From Odontesthes bonariensis (taxonomy: Eukaryota; Chordata; Actinopteri; Atheriniformes; Atherinopsidae): a stretch of 64,000 bases of DNA. Positions 1-12,889 of this stretch are shown here, piece after piece. Every line of letters starts with the position of its first letter. The stretch's first letter is position 1. The notes under the pieces were generated by a model. That model was given only the letters and a program-made list of their open reading frames with translations. It searched no databases and was not told where the DNA came from. The translations under genes were made by a program, and so were the position numbers. The stretch spans positions 23,435,657 to 23,499,656 of the forward strand of contig NC_134525.1 of NCBI RefSeq assembly GCF_027942865.1. Direction: 5' to 3'.

Positions 1-3000
1 CAACCTCGGAGCATATGATACTAGTGGCCCAGATCAAATTCAATAGGTGCATTGACACAGCAACATTTATACTGAACAAGATTAACACTTTACAGCCATG
101 CTAGCCGCTCTGGGAGATGGCACAGTCGTGCTCTGAATAAATGCTAACGTAAGACAGCTATGTGATTATGCTAACATTCTGAGGTTAGCGACAAGATTAG
201 TCATCTTTGAGAGGCTGATAACACTGTACTTATGCAACAGTGTAGCTTCTTCAGTGCTTATCTACTCGATCTTATCTTAAAAAACCTGACTGTTTTGGAC
301 AACCTACTCATTTCTTCCTCTAAATAAGTATATACTTTGTGGTGGTATCTAGACATACATTTATGTTTACGTTCATGGTAGATATAGTCTCTAAATTTGA
401 GCTGAGTTAAATATTCAGCTGTAGATTATACAATATGTATGCTTGTATTTCAACTGTTGAATTATATGGATAAAAGTTGGATGTTTCAGTCTTTTCAGCA
501 CAAAATAATTAAGGGTACTTCCTCTTCCTTGTAAACTCTAAGCTGAAAGACACCCTGCCCTCTGTTAAACTATGAATTGTACATAATTATTCAGTGTTGT
601 CAGTGGATTTTTGGTGAAGAGTGATGGACCTGTTGAGGGTGTTCTTTTTTTTCCTGCTACCCGTCAGTGCGTTGATGCATTTCAGGCCAGCGTAACAGAG
701 ATGCAAGTTTGAAAGATAAATTAAAAAAGAAGATGCATCTTTGGTGCTAACATCAGTAAAACTTGGGTAAAAGCCAAAGCAAATAAGCCTTCAATTCAAT
801 CAAAATGCAGTATTTAAGAATAAGAACCGCAATGGGAGCTCAAAGGGAAAGACGGTTTGTTTTCAAAAACAACAAATCAACCTCATTGTGACCTTTCAAT
901 TGCTTAACTTATACACTACTTTTAGACTCCTGCTGATATGTGACGGCCCCCGCCTGACCATCTTATCCGTATATTAGGGAAGGAAAAAGTGTGGGGTCAC
1001 TGAGAGTTTAGCAAACACAAAAGTCTGTCTATGATCTGACCTAATACATATTTTCAGCCCCTAGCAAAGAGATTCCATTCAGAAACAGCTGTCACGCTGC
1101 ACAACTTCCCGCTTGAGGAAATCAAATGGTCTGCCCTTGTGTTGTCTCAATTTGATACAGACTTGAATACACCCAAATAGCAGTGAAGAGGAAGCTTACC
1201 TCCATGAAATTCTCCTAAATTAGTGGTTGATAAAATAAGGATCTAAACTGATTACTTGGTCTTGAACCGTCCTTCCTCTATTGGTCGGTTAGTTACAAAA
1301 CTGTCTCCTGTCTGCTTGCTGACGTCACAAATCGTGTTTGCCTGGCGTGAGTCTGTGGCCTTTCTCTTCCTCTTTTATTATAGCTCAGCCAGCAGTTAAG
1401 AGTCCGATGACACACGTATTGAAACTGGACTGCACGCTTTTGGTAACAGCGTGACGATCGACACGCTGACACCCGCTGAATGAAAATCATTAAGGTGACC
1501 ATTAAGCTACCAAACTTTGCACTGTCAGACACGACTGCACTGCGGCCTCGAGCTGTGTCTGCGTGTGCGTTTCTACACCCTGTCAACACCTTGACTAGCC
1601 CGACAGCTAGGACGGAGGGTGGGGTTTTGAATGAGCACTTCCAGACTCTTTTAAAAATATACCTCACTGCCATGTGGATACGTTTACACCGCAGGCATTT
1701 ATATTTGGACACGAGATTTGTTTTGGTGGCAACACTGAGGGCTCTTATGATTCACTGCAAAACACTGATAAATCTCAGAGCAGATTAGTGAAGTCATCAG
1801 AATGGTTTTCAGGTTGTTTAAGTCTTATGAAGAGCAATGTGTGGTTATTTTATGAGGGTAAGTACAAAGTGGGGGGGGGGGGGAGCTAAACGGATGGGAA
1901 GCCCCCTCTCCCTGTACTTTTGAAAAAGTTATATTTTAAACCAAGACATTTATCTTCAAAGTTTTTATCTTTTAAGTGTTTTAATTTGAAATGAAAGTAG
2001 TTAGTTTGAAATGAAAGTAGGATTTGTGTTTTTTGTGTTTCTTCTTTTTCACTTTTTCCTCTCTTTCATAGCTTTCATAGGTGTCGTCATGGCACCCCCT
2101 CTCCCGTACCGGACCTGTACAAATGTGGGTAATAATTCATTCATTCATTTACAACAATTCTGTTAATTGTGGCGCTGTTACAGGTCAAAGTTTCAAGACG
2201 AGCTTAAAGAAAAAAGAAATAACTCCTTTGTTGTTTCTCTGAGAATGAATTATCAGCCAAAGTGAAATGAAAGGATTCCAAAGTTCAAGGTTTTGTTCTC
2301 TGTCGAAAAGAGATTCTTCACATTGTTCAAACTTCCAAATCTTTTCAGTGCAGGACATGAACTTCTGACTTAAAAACAATTACATAGACGTCATATATCA
2401 CATCAGGAGGCAAAATCTCTCCCAGGTAACAGACATTAGTGACAGCCAGTGTTTGGGCTGAGAAAGCGGTCCAAAAGGATTGTAGAGCGGGAAAAGAATC
2501 TGCCTCAAACTTCTGTCCCATCAACCAGTAATGTCTCAGACAGTGCGGTCGCGTGGCATAACACAAAGACAAACAAACATTTAAAGCCAAATATTGTTCT
2601 AGAAATCAAGCAAAAGTTGCTTTTCATGGGCTGTTGCAATGTGGGGATTTTTCCGAAACGATATGTTAAGCAGGAACACTGAAACTTAATGTCGGTTACG
2701 CCGTTTCCCTTTACCGCTGAAAATAAAACACAACCTCTGCCTGCAATTTCTGTACGCCAGTTTTCCACCGCTGAAGTGAAGTCTGACATGCAGAAACAAA
2801 AGACACAACCCTAACCCAAACACTCAAAGAAATATCAGGGAATTAGGCAATGAGGGGTGTTAATGGATCAATGCCACAGCCGGGGGTGTGATAGAGAAGC
2901 AGATCACAGACACAAAGTTCAAACCCTAAGATGGGGGCAGATGCCGTCAGAACAAGCTTCTGTTGCATCGCATCAAAGTAACAATAAAAGACACAAACAC

Positions 3001-3771
3001 CCATCATGCATAGGCTTAAATTGTATTACTGTGACTAAAAGGATTAAATGTTTATATGAAGACATATTAGCCGCTGTCACGCTCCCTCACAAAATTTGCC
3101 TTCCTTTTGTTGGTTGCTGAGTCACTGTGGTGGTCCAGTGCCTTGCTCAGGGGCTAATTAACGCTAGCCTTTCCCACAGCGGAGTGTGGGTGCCAGCTGA
3201 AGCAGTTCCAGAGGATGTGAAGTCTGCATTAGTGATTGAAAATGTTCTGCTTCATCAGAGACACACAGAGAAGCGGGAAGCGTGGCTGCAACAGACAACG
3301 AACCGCATGCTGCACTCCGACGTGCAAGTGTGGCCACATTAAAAGCAGATGAAGGCCACAAGAAAAGTAACACAAGGACGCTTGACATTTTCTGCAACAC
3401 ATGCCGTGCCAACAGAAGATATTAACGCATTAGCATGAAATACATCAACTGATCTCAAGCCCGTAACAGACTATTTCATTAGCCTTATCTATCCGACGGC
3501 AGGCTGTGCATTAAGCAAGAGGATCTGTCCTTTATTATGTGGTCTCCAGGTTTCTCAACCTTAAAACTCTCTTCTGATTCTTATCTATCTATCTAGATCT
3601 TGCTAGTGCCTGTTGGAATTCAGCTCTGCTCAAAAGAACTATGGACAAGCAAGAAAAGAGGAGGAGAGAAAAAAAGAGAGAGGAACAGTGACTGAAAAGC
3701 ATCATCCGGCTGCTTTCTTTTTTTCAAAAGGTTCCAGGATTGCTTTTATGTCAGTGACGCACATAAAATAA

Positions 3772-3821
3772 CGCCCACCCCCCACCCACCCCCACCACCA
3801 CCACCACCACCACCACCACCA
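3772..3821. repeat. C-rich and (CCA)n simple repeat
   Basis: A C-rich run (cccacc units) is followed by about nine CCA triplets. It lies in the presumed ahrr intron and has no coding support. Confidence 0.85.
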
Positions 3822-4154
3822 ACTCAACAATAACAAAAACGAAATTCAACCAGGAATCGTTCCCTTTAAGGTTTGCCTTTAATTGCCCAGTCTCTTCTAA
3901 ATGTATGGCAGCTGCCTCATTAAGATTTGGAGACAAAGCATATTCTTCTTTAATTAGATAAAAGCGGCGAAACACAATCACACAATCCAGTGTGTAAGAA
4001 CACACACACCCCGGAGGAGAAATATATATCAGAGCGGAGGGGCAAACAAGGAGGGATAGTTAATCTTGATGGTAAATATTTAACAAGCTCAGCGATTACA
4101 AAAAGGGCAGAGACCTAACATGGCATAGCAGGGAATTACAGCCTGCTGACTGTC

Positions 4155-4210
4155 AACACACACACACGCACACACGCACACACACACGCACACACACACG
4201 CACACACACC
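4155..4210. repeat. (CA)n microsatellite with CG interruptions
   Basis: Alternating CA dinucleotides are interrupted at intervals by CG. It is a typical fish dinucleotide repeat and likely polymorphic. Confidence 0.9.
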
Positions 4211-4549
4211 TGATAGGCGTCTGCTTAAAGCTGAAAAAGTAGAAACTCTAACCAGTCTGGAGGCAAGGAGATTATTTCAGTTCTCCCTCTAGTTTCTTTT
4301 TTATTCTATTTATCCATTTTGATCTCTTCTTCGAAGGAGAGCTTTGAGAGGCCCGTTTCCACAGAATCAGGAACCTTTCCCACACCCAAAGTTTATACAA
4401 TCACTCTGTATGCATTTCTACTTTGATAAAAATAATTAAATACATTTTTAAAAAAATCAGGCCAAACTGTACAGTTAATTTAAGATTAGACAATAAATTA
4501 CACATTCACACTTTTTTTCCTCCACAAAGTTGGGAAGGAAAAGCTTTAA

Positions 4550-4595
4550 CTATATATCATATATATATATATACTGTATATATATATATATATAA
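4550..4595. repeat. (AT)n microsatellite
   Basis: An alternating AT tract is broken by one 'actgt' interruption near its centre, giving a near-palindromic AT-rich region. Confidence 0.85.
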
Positions 4596-4769
4596 AACAA
4601 ATGTTTGTCCAATGTGGGAAAATTCAGATGAATAAAGTGGAACACCTAAGTTTAACACTTTATTCATTTGATTCGTTGTTTTACATGCAAGAATATTTAC
4701 TTTTATTTGCACAATTACACATTTGCATCCTGAGAATAAAAACTTTAATTTTCTTTTAAATTATTATGA

Positions 4770-4770
4770 G

Positions 4771-4822
<52 letters not shown>

Positions 4823-4842
4823 GGTATTTCGCATGCGAAATA
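4770..4842. repeat. (AT)n/(ACATAT)n tract ending in an 18-bp palindrome
   Basis: An AT dinucleotide run passes into repeated 'acatat' units up to about 4821. Immediately after it, 4825-4842 reads tatttcgcatgcgaaata, a perfect 18-bp palindrome. Inference: cruciform-prone simple DNA. No regulatory role is shown. Confidence 0.8.
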
Positions 4843-7230
4843 GCACGTAAGGGATTATCTCAAGTCACATCGTCAAACTCAAAGTGAGATGAATCTGTCT
4901 GTTGATAGGTTTTGTTTACACATCCACATACATGCAGCCGCACACTACCTGAGGGTATATTTGCATGAAGTGCATGGGTACACAATGTTCAGTGTACTCC
5001 ACCTTTGAGGAATCACGGAATAGGGACGAGAACCAGAATTTCAGGGAACTTCCAGAAACACCTGCTCCATCTTTTCTATCTCCCTCTGGCTATCTCAACC
5101 TTTCAACACACCCTACATGACAAACCTGAGAAGGTCTCATATCAGGTCAATAAATCAATGTTTTATTCACAAATAAAACAAACGATACAGTCCAAACTCT
5201 ACTGTGTGATCCCAACTAACTGAAGTGTGTATCAGTCAGCAACTACAGGCCACCTGGTGGACAAAATGAATAACTGCACCTAAAAGAACCTTCAGTCTTC
5301 CTCTTTCTAACCCTTCATAAAAGCAAATGAAACTTAGAGCTTTAGGTTTCATTGTTGCATGTCATATTTTTTGTGTCACTGACTCACTGACTATTCTGAC
5401 TGTTCACAGAACAAATCACAAGAAGGATGTGGACATGTACTTGTTGCTCATCTCAGATTTATCTCAAAAAGCTCTGGCCTCGCTCAGTGTTTAAATATCA
5501 GGGGGGGAAATGCTGTGATGTGGGTCAAGAGGGTTGACCAAATGGAAGGAGGACAGAGATTACAGATGTGTACCAAATCCCCTCGTGTTCCAGCCCAATT
5601 AGTCTCATTTGTAAAGCATCGAAAGACAAATAAGCTAGTCACTGCTGCCACCCGTAACAAGGTGCCCTGCAGAGGAGGAGCAAACAAAGAGAAGCTCTGG
5701 AACCTTCAAAGAGCCTATAACGTTTCCACAGAAAACGCCAGCTTTACCGTGAACAATGATGACAACTTTGAGCATAGAGATATATATTCATGCATCAATA
5801 TAGTCCCGATAATGTCCTGACAAAACACAAGCCAAACCACCTCTCAATTCCTTGACTTTCGTCCCTCCCCAGCCATCCCCTTTGCAGCTCCCGCTCGGCG
5901 CTGACAATCCTCGGCATCACCTACGACCAAGGCAGCGGTCACGGCCTTTATCTCAACCTGAGCCTTTATCTGTCAAAGGCACCGATGATTACTTTAAATA
6001 CCACCTGTACTGTAAGTTTGGATTTCTGAGGAAGCTAAATTAGCAGGGTTAAAGGAACATGTGTGATGGCTTTGGCGTGTGTGTGTGCACAAGTTGCATG
6101 ACGGCAGCCAACAGCATGCCAATTGTTGGGTGCCATGCCAAACTAAGTCAGCGGATGGTGAAGATTAAGGTTACTGTAGAGATCAGGGGAAGGTCAAAGA
6201 GAATAGCCACATGTGCCATGTGTGGACTTCTCCGAAACAGCGTCTCCCAATGAGAGTTGTCTATCCGCCCCCAGGACCAGGAAGGCAGCACTTCCTCTCC
6301 ACTGCCTCCGCCCCCGTCCTCCTCATGCTCTATCACATGAATTATCCTTTGCAAAACAGAGTGAAGATGCTCATTCTTCTTTTTCTAGTTTTGAATGACA
6401 AAAGCATGTCTTGTTTTTAGATCTCTCTCTCATCCAGCTGTGCTGGTAGCCTCTGTGTTGACACAGCAGCTGTCAAGGCCACTGGCAACAAAATATGTTC
6501 TTAAGAGGCACATGAATATTTGAAGAGGATTGTGGGGCAACACGAGGAAAGGAAGCGTTCAGGGGGAAGCCGAAGGATGGGAGAACAAGACTTTGACTCA
6601 ATTTAGCTTACCTTTTACGAACATATGGCCAAAAGACAGAAAGGGATGGGGGCAATTTTGGGCAGACAAACAGGCAACATCTCCTCAAATCAACAAACCA
6701 CTCCCACTGGCCTAATAAAACTTTCTGGTTCATCCAACGACAAGTCACTGAAAAAAAAAGATCTAAGAGTTTAATAATGTAGTCTTCCTCGAGCGGTTTT
6801 AAAAGGTCTTCCAGCATTCCAAGAAGTGGTGTAAAAAAAAAAAGGAAATATGGGTTCATATCTCTGAATGATATTGGAAATCTCTTATGGATACTTCCAT
6901 GCTGAAGCACAAAAAAAAAAACAGTCTAGTTTTTCACCTTAATAAGAACTACAAATTATACCATAAAAATGCATGTATAGGTGACACACTCGTGTTTGCG
7001 TGAATGTTTGTTCAGTATAAATCATTTCTAATAAATCTTTAAGCCAATAAACTGTCATTTTCCTTTCATCTTGTTGTACAGCTGGACAACAGCCACTTTG
7101 CCAAGGAATTAAAGCTATTCATGGCTCAGTGGCCTCCTGCAAACTCAGACAGAGGCTTGCACACGTTTGCCCACAAACAAACCCGCCTAATCGCCACCTA
7201 CTATAAGTGTGACCTTTTGACCTCCTTTAC

Positions 7231-9319
7231 CTTGGAAGAAACTCTTCACCCGGAGGTAGGAAACTGCAAGGCGTAGCACCGACAGCTTGTCCAGTTTGGA
7301 GATGACGTCTGGGGGGAATGGCAGCAGGCCGGCCAGCCTGTCCAGTTCCGCGTTCAGCCTGTCCCGGTGCCGCTTGGATGGGTTGGTTTTCTCATTGGCA
7401 GAGGACGGCTTCCTGATGATGAGATGGTTACAGGGCAGAGAGGTAGAGTTAAGAGGGACGTCCCTGTGTGCATGTGAGCATGTGGGTAAACATGTGACAG
7501 TACCATACCATAAAGTAACCCTTTCCTGGGCTAAACTCTCAGATACTTCGGTGAAATGAGAACAACCTAAATATGCAAGCTCAAGAAGAGAATATCCCTT
7601 AATGGCAAAGCTAGGTCAAATCTGACTCTCACTACACGAGACAGGGCTTTTAATAAGCTTGCATGGTCGATAATCTTCGGGCAAACAATAATGTTAGTAA
7701 TCTTTGATAAACTCTGTGAGCTCCAAACTGGGGCGTGTTTTAGTTTCCACTCCACAAAAATGTCCAACGCTCCGCTGTCAGTGTCCGAGGTGAAAGAGGA
7801 GCGATGAGCGACTAAAAGTTTCATCAGAAGTAATGACTTTTTTAAGAAAAGGTTTGGGAGTGTATATCTGTCTGTTGTGACTCCTCACACCCTTACGATA
7901 TGAATTGTGTTTTTTGTTTTCTTTGTTCTAGGACTCTGGTATATGTATGGCGAGCACAGCAAGTTGCAAACACATGACCAAATAAGCCACACAAGCCAGT
8001 CTTTCTTTTAACCATATTTCCTTTCTGGCCCTGCCTGCTACAATAAACCATGAATCGAACCGATTTCTGCCTGCTTCAACGAGTCGGAAAGGAGATCTGA
8101 GAGTTTTGCTGTTGTGAGTTTTCTACAACACCACCTGTGAGTCCCACACATGCAAGAGAAATCTGCTGGGCTCGGTCCTGCTCTTCGAAGCGACTCCCGA
8201 TATGAGAGGTGGTGGACAGACGGCAGACCCTTCCCAGTGCGGCGGGGATCGTAAAGCACTCCGTAAGCACAGAGTTGTTTTAGTGTCGTAGGATGGTGTG
8301 CCACAGCTTTACCAGCTGAACAAAGCACGAGCCGCACATGTTACGGTCACAGCTGTGAGTTTTTTCCCCCTCATCTTCTCAGAGACAGTTGTTTCTGTCC
8401 TGAACATCCAACCAATAATCCTATTTTACACTTCTTACTATAGAGAAACAAAGAAATACAAGCTCACATCAATCTGACTTGATTAAGCTGAGGTTTTCTG
8501 CTTATGAGAAACTTTAGCTGACAAAATAGCATCACAGTTTGAATGCTATTCCTCAACGAAATGTCTTTTAAAGCCCCGAAAGGTTCAGTGGCACGACTCG
8601 CTGGGTAGGAGCTATATTTCACTCCGGACTCGGCTGCGGGTTTGATGTGGCAAGGATTTCCTCTCAGATCAGCAGCAAAGGCGGCACAAATCATGAAAAC
8701 TTTATAAATGCCACAGGCCTTTTTAAATTACCACTTCCCTCTTCAATATCTTATACAACCTCCTCGTCACCACTCATTACATCAGGGGAGAAGATGCATA
8801 TATAAAAAAATAAGTCTCATCAAAATGCCACGGGCACTTGAAACAGCATTAAAAACAATTGCATAATGTGACCCTGATAGCGGCAATAAGACAGGGACAA
8901 AAAAAATGAGCATATGAACTTAGTTTGCCCATCACTCAGCCCTATTTCTGACTTGCACTGTATGTCTTTTAGGTATGAAGATATAATAGGTGAAATAACT
9001 CTATAATTAAGAATATTTCTTCTAAGTTCTGTCTTAACAATTGTTAAGCCCAGGGATGTAATAGCAACGCCTTCGGTGCTCTGTTTCTACTGAAACTGGT
9101 AAATCAGTACCAAACTTCATCTTATTTTCACACCGCTCAAAAAAAAAAAAAAAAACCTTCCACTGATAAACTGAAAATGCACGAACTTTTTGGCGAATCA
9201 AACGAAACGATGCAAAACAAAACAAAGCAAAAAAAAAAACAAACAGCGCTCCTTAACTGCTTTTGGATGGGCTTCCTCCTCTTTCTGCCCGCATACATGC
9301 AGTCTCCCGGAGGGATCAT
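7231..9319 (-). CDS. ahrr: Aryl hydrocarbon receptor repressor, N-terminal two coding exons (partial)
   Basis: AHRR competes with AHR for ARNT and represses xenobiotic-response genes in the nucleus. Two coding exons are visible on the minus strand: 9258-9319 (start ATG at 9319, donor GTTAAG) and 7231-7412 (acceptor ...catcag, donor GTAAAG). Joined, they begin [20 protein letters not shown]. They continue through the basic region ([17 protein letters not shown]) and the helix-loop-helix ([20 protein letters not shown]), about residues 30-80. The MIPPGD start and the SFFQ end fit AHRR better than AHR. The junction splits a Gln codon and keeps phase. The frame is also open upstream of the ATG to about 9373, so a slightly longer N-terminus is possible. 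Intron 1 (7413-9257) shows no other exon. The PAS domain and repression region lie off the window. Confidence 0.88.
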
Positions 9320-9829
9320 GATCTTGCGCTCCGTGGAGGTAACAGGTGCGCTGCGGATAGAACACAGCAACAACGTTAGCCACTCCGCGCGAGGCTGGAG
9401 AAAAACTCACTTCCAAAAAAAGATATGTGCACGACAGAAGTGTCGTGTCCAAGTTGGCTGATGCACATTATGTCACTAAAGGTCACTCCTCGGGGGGGGG
9501 GGTCAAATGTGAAGCAAATCTTTGCATTCCTAAAAAAAATAAAACAGAGGGCTCAAACAACCACGTTAATAGATCTACCAATATCTAAATAGTTGCATAA
9601 TGAGTGAATTAGCGAAGTTGAATTTGCAAAGATACCGTCCGGCCAATAAATGCTAAAAATCAATAAATCAATACTGGCGGCTGGATTCTACGGAATAAAC
9701 AATAAAAAAATAACACATTACATGCAGATTTTAGCATCTAAAAGAATAATCAATGAAAGCACCAACCTAGAATATCTGCGGTTTTCTGATAATTCCAGTG
9801 TATTGTCGGCTGGGCAGTCTCATTCACTT

Positions 9830-10720
9830 TAAGTGTGGCAAAGAGATGCGTCTCCCACCGATTCCCGCGATAGATCCAAGGTAAATAAAAATAAATGTGA
9901 AAGGTCCTGCGCGAGCTCCGAGCTGATGTTTTCATCGGCTTTGCGCTGCGCGAGGCAGATGTTGTTGGCTGATTCTTTATACCCAATTGAGTCGCCTTCA
10001 CTTCCTCGCGTTTCAGGTGGCGGATTCCTCTGAATGACATGCCGAGCTCTTCGCACGCAACTCTGCCTCACAAACACAGCGCGAGCGCACACACACACGC
10101 GCGCGCGCGCGCGCACTCACTCGCACACACACGTGCCAAGAAAGGCTTATGTTACTTTCAAGCGATGCCTGTATTTTAGAATGGTTTGTTTGATTTTTAC
10201 AAAACGTTCACGCGGACATTTTTCTTTCAGTAGCATGTAAGAGACAATTAGCTACACAGAGTCTTCCGTTATCAATCCATTTCGGACACTTTTAGTAGAC
10301 GTGAAAAAGTTGTTTTTCTTCAAGCATTTTGCTTTTTTTCTTCGCTTATGTTTCTGTGCATACAGCTCACAGTCGCCGTCGGCTAAATAATGCCAGCAAA
10401 TCCATTTACACTACACTGAGTTAGCGTACAATCAGAGTTGAGATTCGTGTTTCGTTATCAAAATGATTTGAATTTTTTTGACTCGATTATATATTTTCGA
10501 GGAGTACTTGAAAGCAGCATACCAAACGGCTTCAGTGTGCAGCCGCGCGCAGCAATAGACACACTTTTAGGTTGCGCGAGGGGAGGGGAGGAACCAAACG
10601 CTCAGTGGCACGGTACATTTAAGCCGAAAGGGCACGTCGGCTGTGTTCTCTCGCGGTCCGTCTGGGAGAGAAGAAAAGATGCCTCACACGAAAACGTGCT
10701 CCGTGTCGAATGTAATTGTT
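9830..10720. promoter_or_regulatory. ahrr: CpG-rich upstream region of ahrr, likely promoter / 5' UTR
   Basis: The base composition shifts to GC- and CpG-rich here, including a (CA)n/(CG)n tract at about 10087-10130. It lies 0.5-1.4 kb upstream of the first coding exon of ahrr. Inference: it holds the transcription start and non-coding first exon, which I cannot place from sequence alone. A TATA-like 'gtataaaa' at about 10816 is on the plus strand, the wrong direction for ahrr. No protein-coding exon is supported. Confidence 0.5.
10051..10060 (-). promoter_or_regulatory. Xenobiotic response element (AHR/ARNT site)
   Basis: On the minus strand this reads TTGCGTGCGA. It matches the extended XRE consensus (T/G)NGCGTG(A/C)(C/G)A at every position. 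It lies about 730 bp upstream of the ahrr start codon in the CpG-rich region. AHRR genes are known AHR targets that act in feedback, so a site here is expected. Function is inferred. Confidence 0.6.
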
Positions 10721-11118
10721 CGTTGGACTAAATGGAAGTTCGCGTAACTTATTCACTGGCTGTAACTTCCAGAAACGGACCGGTTCGGTCGGACCGACTT
10801 TGCGGCTGCGTCAAGTATAAAACAGATGCTCTGTTTACGCCGGAAATGTTATCATTTCGCTTTCAAACCAAAAGCCTAACGATGTGAGGGTGTGTATGTA
10901 ACCACTTTATGCCGTCAAAAAAAAAAAAAAAGTAATCTTTAAGAATTTATAACGAGTTGCAGAGAGTTTTATATTTTGAATTTGCAAACCGGAAAAGGTC
11001 CGGTAATGAGGTTGACTTTACGACACTGTATTCTGATTCAGTTTCTGTATTTTTTTTTTTGTATGTTCTACCCGCAATAATTGTGACAAGTTCTTTCAGT
11101 ATTAGAAAGTGTTAGACA

Positions 11119-11154
11119 ACATTACTGCAGGTTGACGTCAACCTGCAGTAATGT
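11119..11154. repeat. Perfect 36-bp palindrome centred on a CRE
   Basis: Positions 11119-11136 (acattactgcaggttgac) are followed with no spacer by their exact reverse complement at 11137-11154. The centre, 11133-11140, is the full CREB/ATF site TGACGTCA. A further 'gtgacgtg' half-site lies directly downstream. It sits about 1.8 kb upstream of the ahrr coding start. Confidence 0.9.
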
Positions 11155-12371
11155 GACGTGTGACGGACATTTCCAGTGTCGTATTATCTGAGTGGCATAA
11201 TTAGTTCTTTGAGGAGGATAAAGACTGGTGAATGCTGAAAACAGCCTTTGTCGAGTCACTGCAGTGTGCTGCTATCCAATGTGATCAAGATGTCCTGTAC
11301 GTTTTAGTACAAGTCATTTAATTTTAAGTTTAATTTTAGCAGATCCCAATTTTTTTTCGTTATACTTCTGTTTTTTTAATGAAATAACTGCTGTTATAAT
11401 ATTATTATTAATAACTGTTAATAATCGTTTTGCCCTGTTAGTGAAACAGATTAAATAAAGCCACAAAAGCTGCAGTCACCTGAAGACACATGCACTTCAT
11501 GCAACTTTTATGCCAATGTACTCTACTGTAACCTAGTGTTCAAATACATGAACTACAAGTGCACAAAGTGGGTGTATTTTTAATGCAGGCCGTTAAGAAA
11601 CCCCCAAATAAGCCTTTCTGTTTTCTTATAGATGACACAGCACACCACCTGCAGGCTATGCCATGTGCAGCTCCATGTGCTGTTCATCTTTTGTTGATTG
11701 GCTTACATTCAGGCCGTCAATGGCATCTTTGTATGATTAGAGAAGAAAAAGGGAAAAGTTGCACGTGGAATTACTACTAATGGTTGTGATAACCATAGCG
11801 CAAGCTATCAAGATGAGCCACGTGGACAGGGTGCAGAGATATGTTGTTAAACCTACTAACGTTTATCGATCCCTCGTGTTGTTTCTAAGAAGCTAATGTT
11901 GGTCTAACTTTAATGTGTGAGCTAATGACACTTGCGGAGAGGCAGTAAGCAGTCACCGCACATTTTGACAGCATGCATAGTCCTCAGGAATAGAACTTAG
12001 GCATGCGGTGTAGGATGTAACAGGCACAACAATGGCCTTGTGCTTGAGGTTAATGTGACAAAGAAACCCGATACATTTGTTGCTCCAGCTCATTTTCCAA
12101 CTCCCCTGTCTGGGCTGACATTGTAAGCATTAGCACCCAACAGTCAGGTTGCAATACCGACAGAGCACATGGCAGTTTACCAGGGGAGATGTTTTATTTG
12201 TTGTGACAGGTGGAGTTGGAGATCTGTGGAGGTTTCGTTAAGACTGTCAGCGGCTGCCATTAAAGCTACAGGGAGCTTTGGTATCGATGCAAATCCACTG
12301 GCAACATTGTCCAAGCTGCCTTCCAGATTAGCCTAGGCTTAAAGCTCTTTTAACTCTGCTGGGGCTGACCT

Positions 12372-12381
12372 TCTCACGCAA
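12372..12381 (-). promoter_or_regulatory. Second XRE-type site, distal
   Basis: The minus strand reads TTGCGTGAGA, again a full match to the extended XRE consensus. It is about 3 kb upstream of the ahrr start codon. A 10-bp degenerate site may occur by chance, so this is weaker than the proximal site. Confidence 0.4.
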
Positions 12382-12889
12382 CTGTGTGTATGTGCATACA
12401 ATACGTATGCGTATGTGTGGCTACAAAATGCATTTAAGAATACACACCATGTAGGCTAAGGGGACTTGCTGAAAGCCAACTGCCACCTTCAATACTGTGT
12501 CTTTCACTGGTTAAGATGTCTCTGTTAGTATCACAGTGGGATTCCACGAGACATGAAGAATGTGACATGACAAGTCCGATTGTAATGGACATTCATAATT
12601 GATAGGAGAGTGAATATCGGAAAGTGCCAAACACACACTCGCTGCACCTTTGTCACTGTCATTTAGAGCAAGCGCTTTTCCATTAAGTGCCACATGACTG
12701 CTTGGTGAGAAGCAAAGCAGACACAAAGCACAACAAAACCACAGTATTGACTTTAGATGCCATTGAATTTTCACAAAAGTCCCAAAAGTGTGGTCATAAA
12801 ATGCATAAATGCAAAAACGCAATGCAAAAACATACAATCCTACAGGGTCCTAAAATTATGTTTTGACTTTGGCAGTTTGCTGGTCTGCA

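Larger units (their letters stand above)
1..7230 (-). other. ahrr: Part of the large second coding intron of ahrr
   Basis: No exon could be supported here. The next ahrr exon should encode the start of the PAS-A domain, and I found no translation resembling it on the minus strand, so the remaining exons probably lie beyond the left edge. The stretch is AT-rich and non-coding. It holds several simple repeats (about 3772-3821, 4155-4210, 4550-4595 and 4770-4821), a G-run at 1870-1883, and a short tandem duplication of a 20-base unit at about 1982-2020. Open frames here mostly lack ATG starts and show no family resemblance. This assignment follows from the position of the two ahrr exons; it is an inference. 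Confidence 0.6.
9320..12889. other. Intergenic upstream region of ahrr
   Basis: No protein gene is supported. Beyond the CpG-rich block, the XRE-type sites and the palindrome listed separately, there are short poly(A)/poly(T) runs and AT-rich unique sequence. Open frames up to about 108 codons show no recognisable domain and no splice context. Confidence 0.6.

Noticed and set aside
1293-1712. Minus-strand 139-codon open frame.
   Set aside because: It begins with GTG, shows no recognisable domain or splice context, and lies in the presumed ahrr intron.
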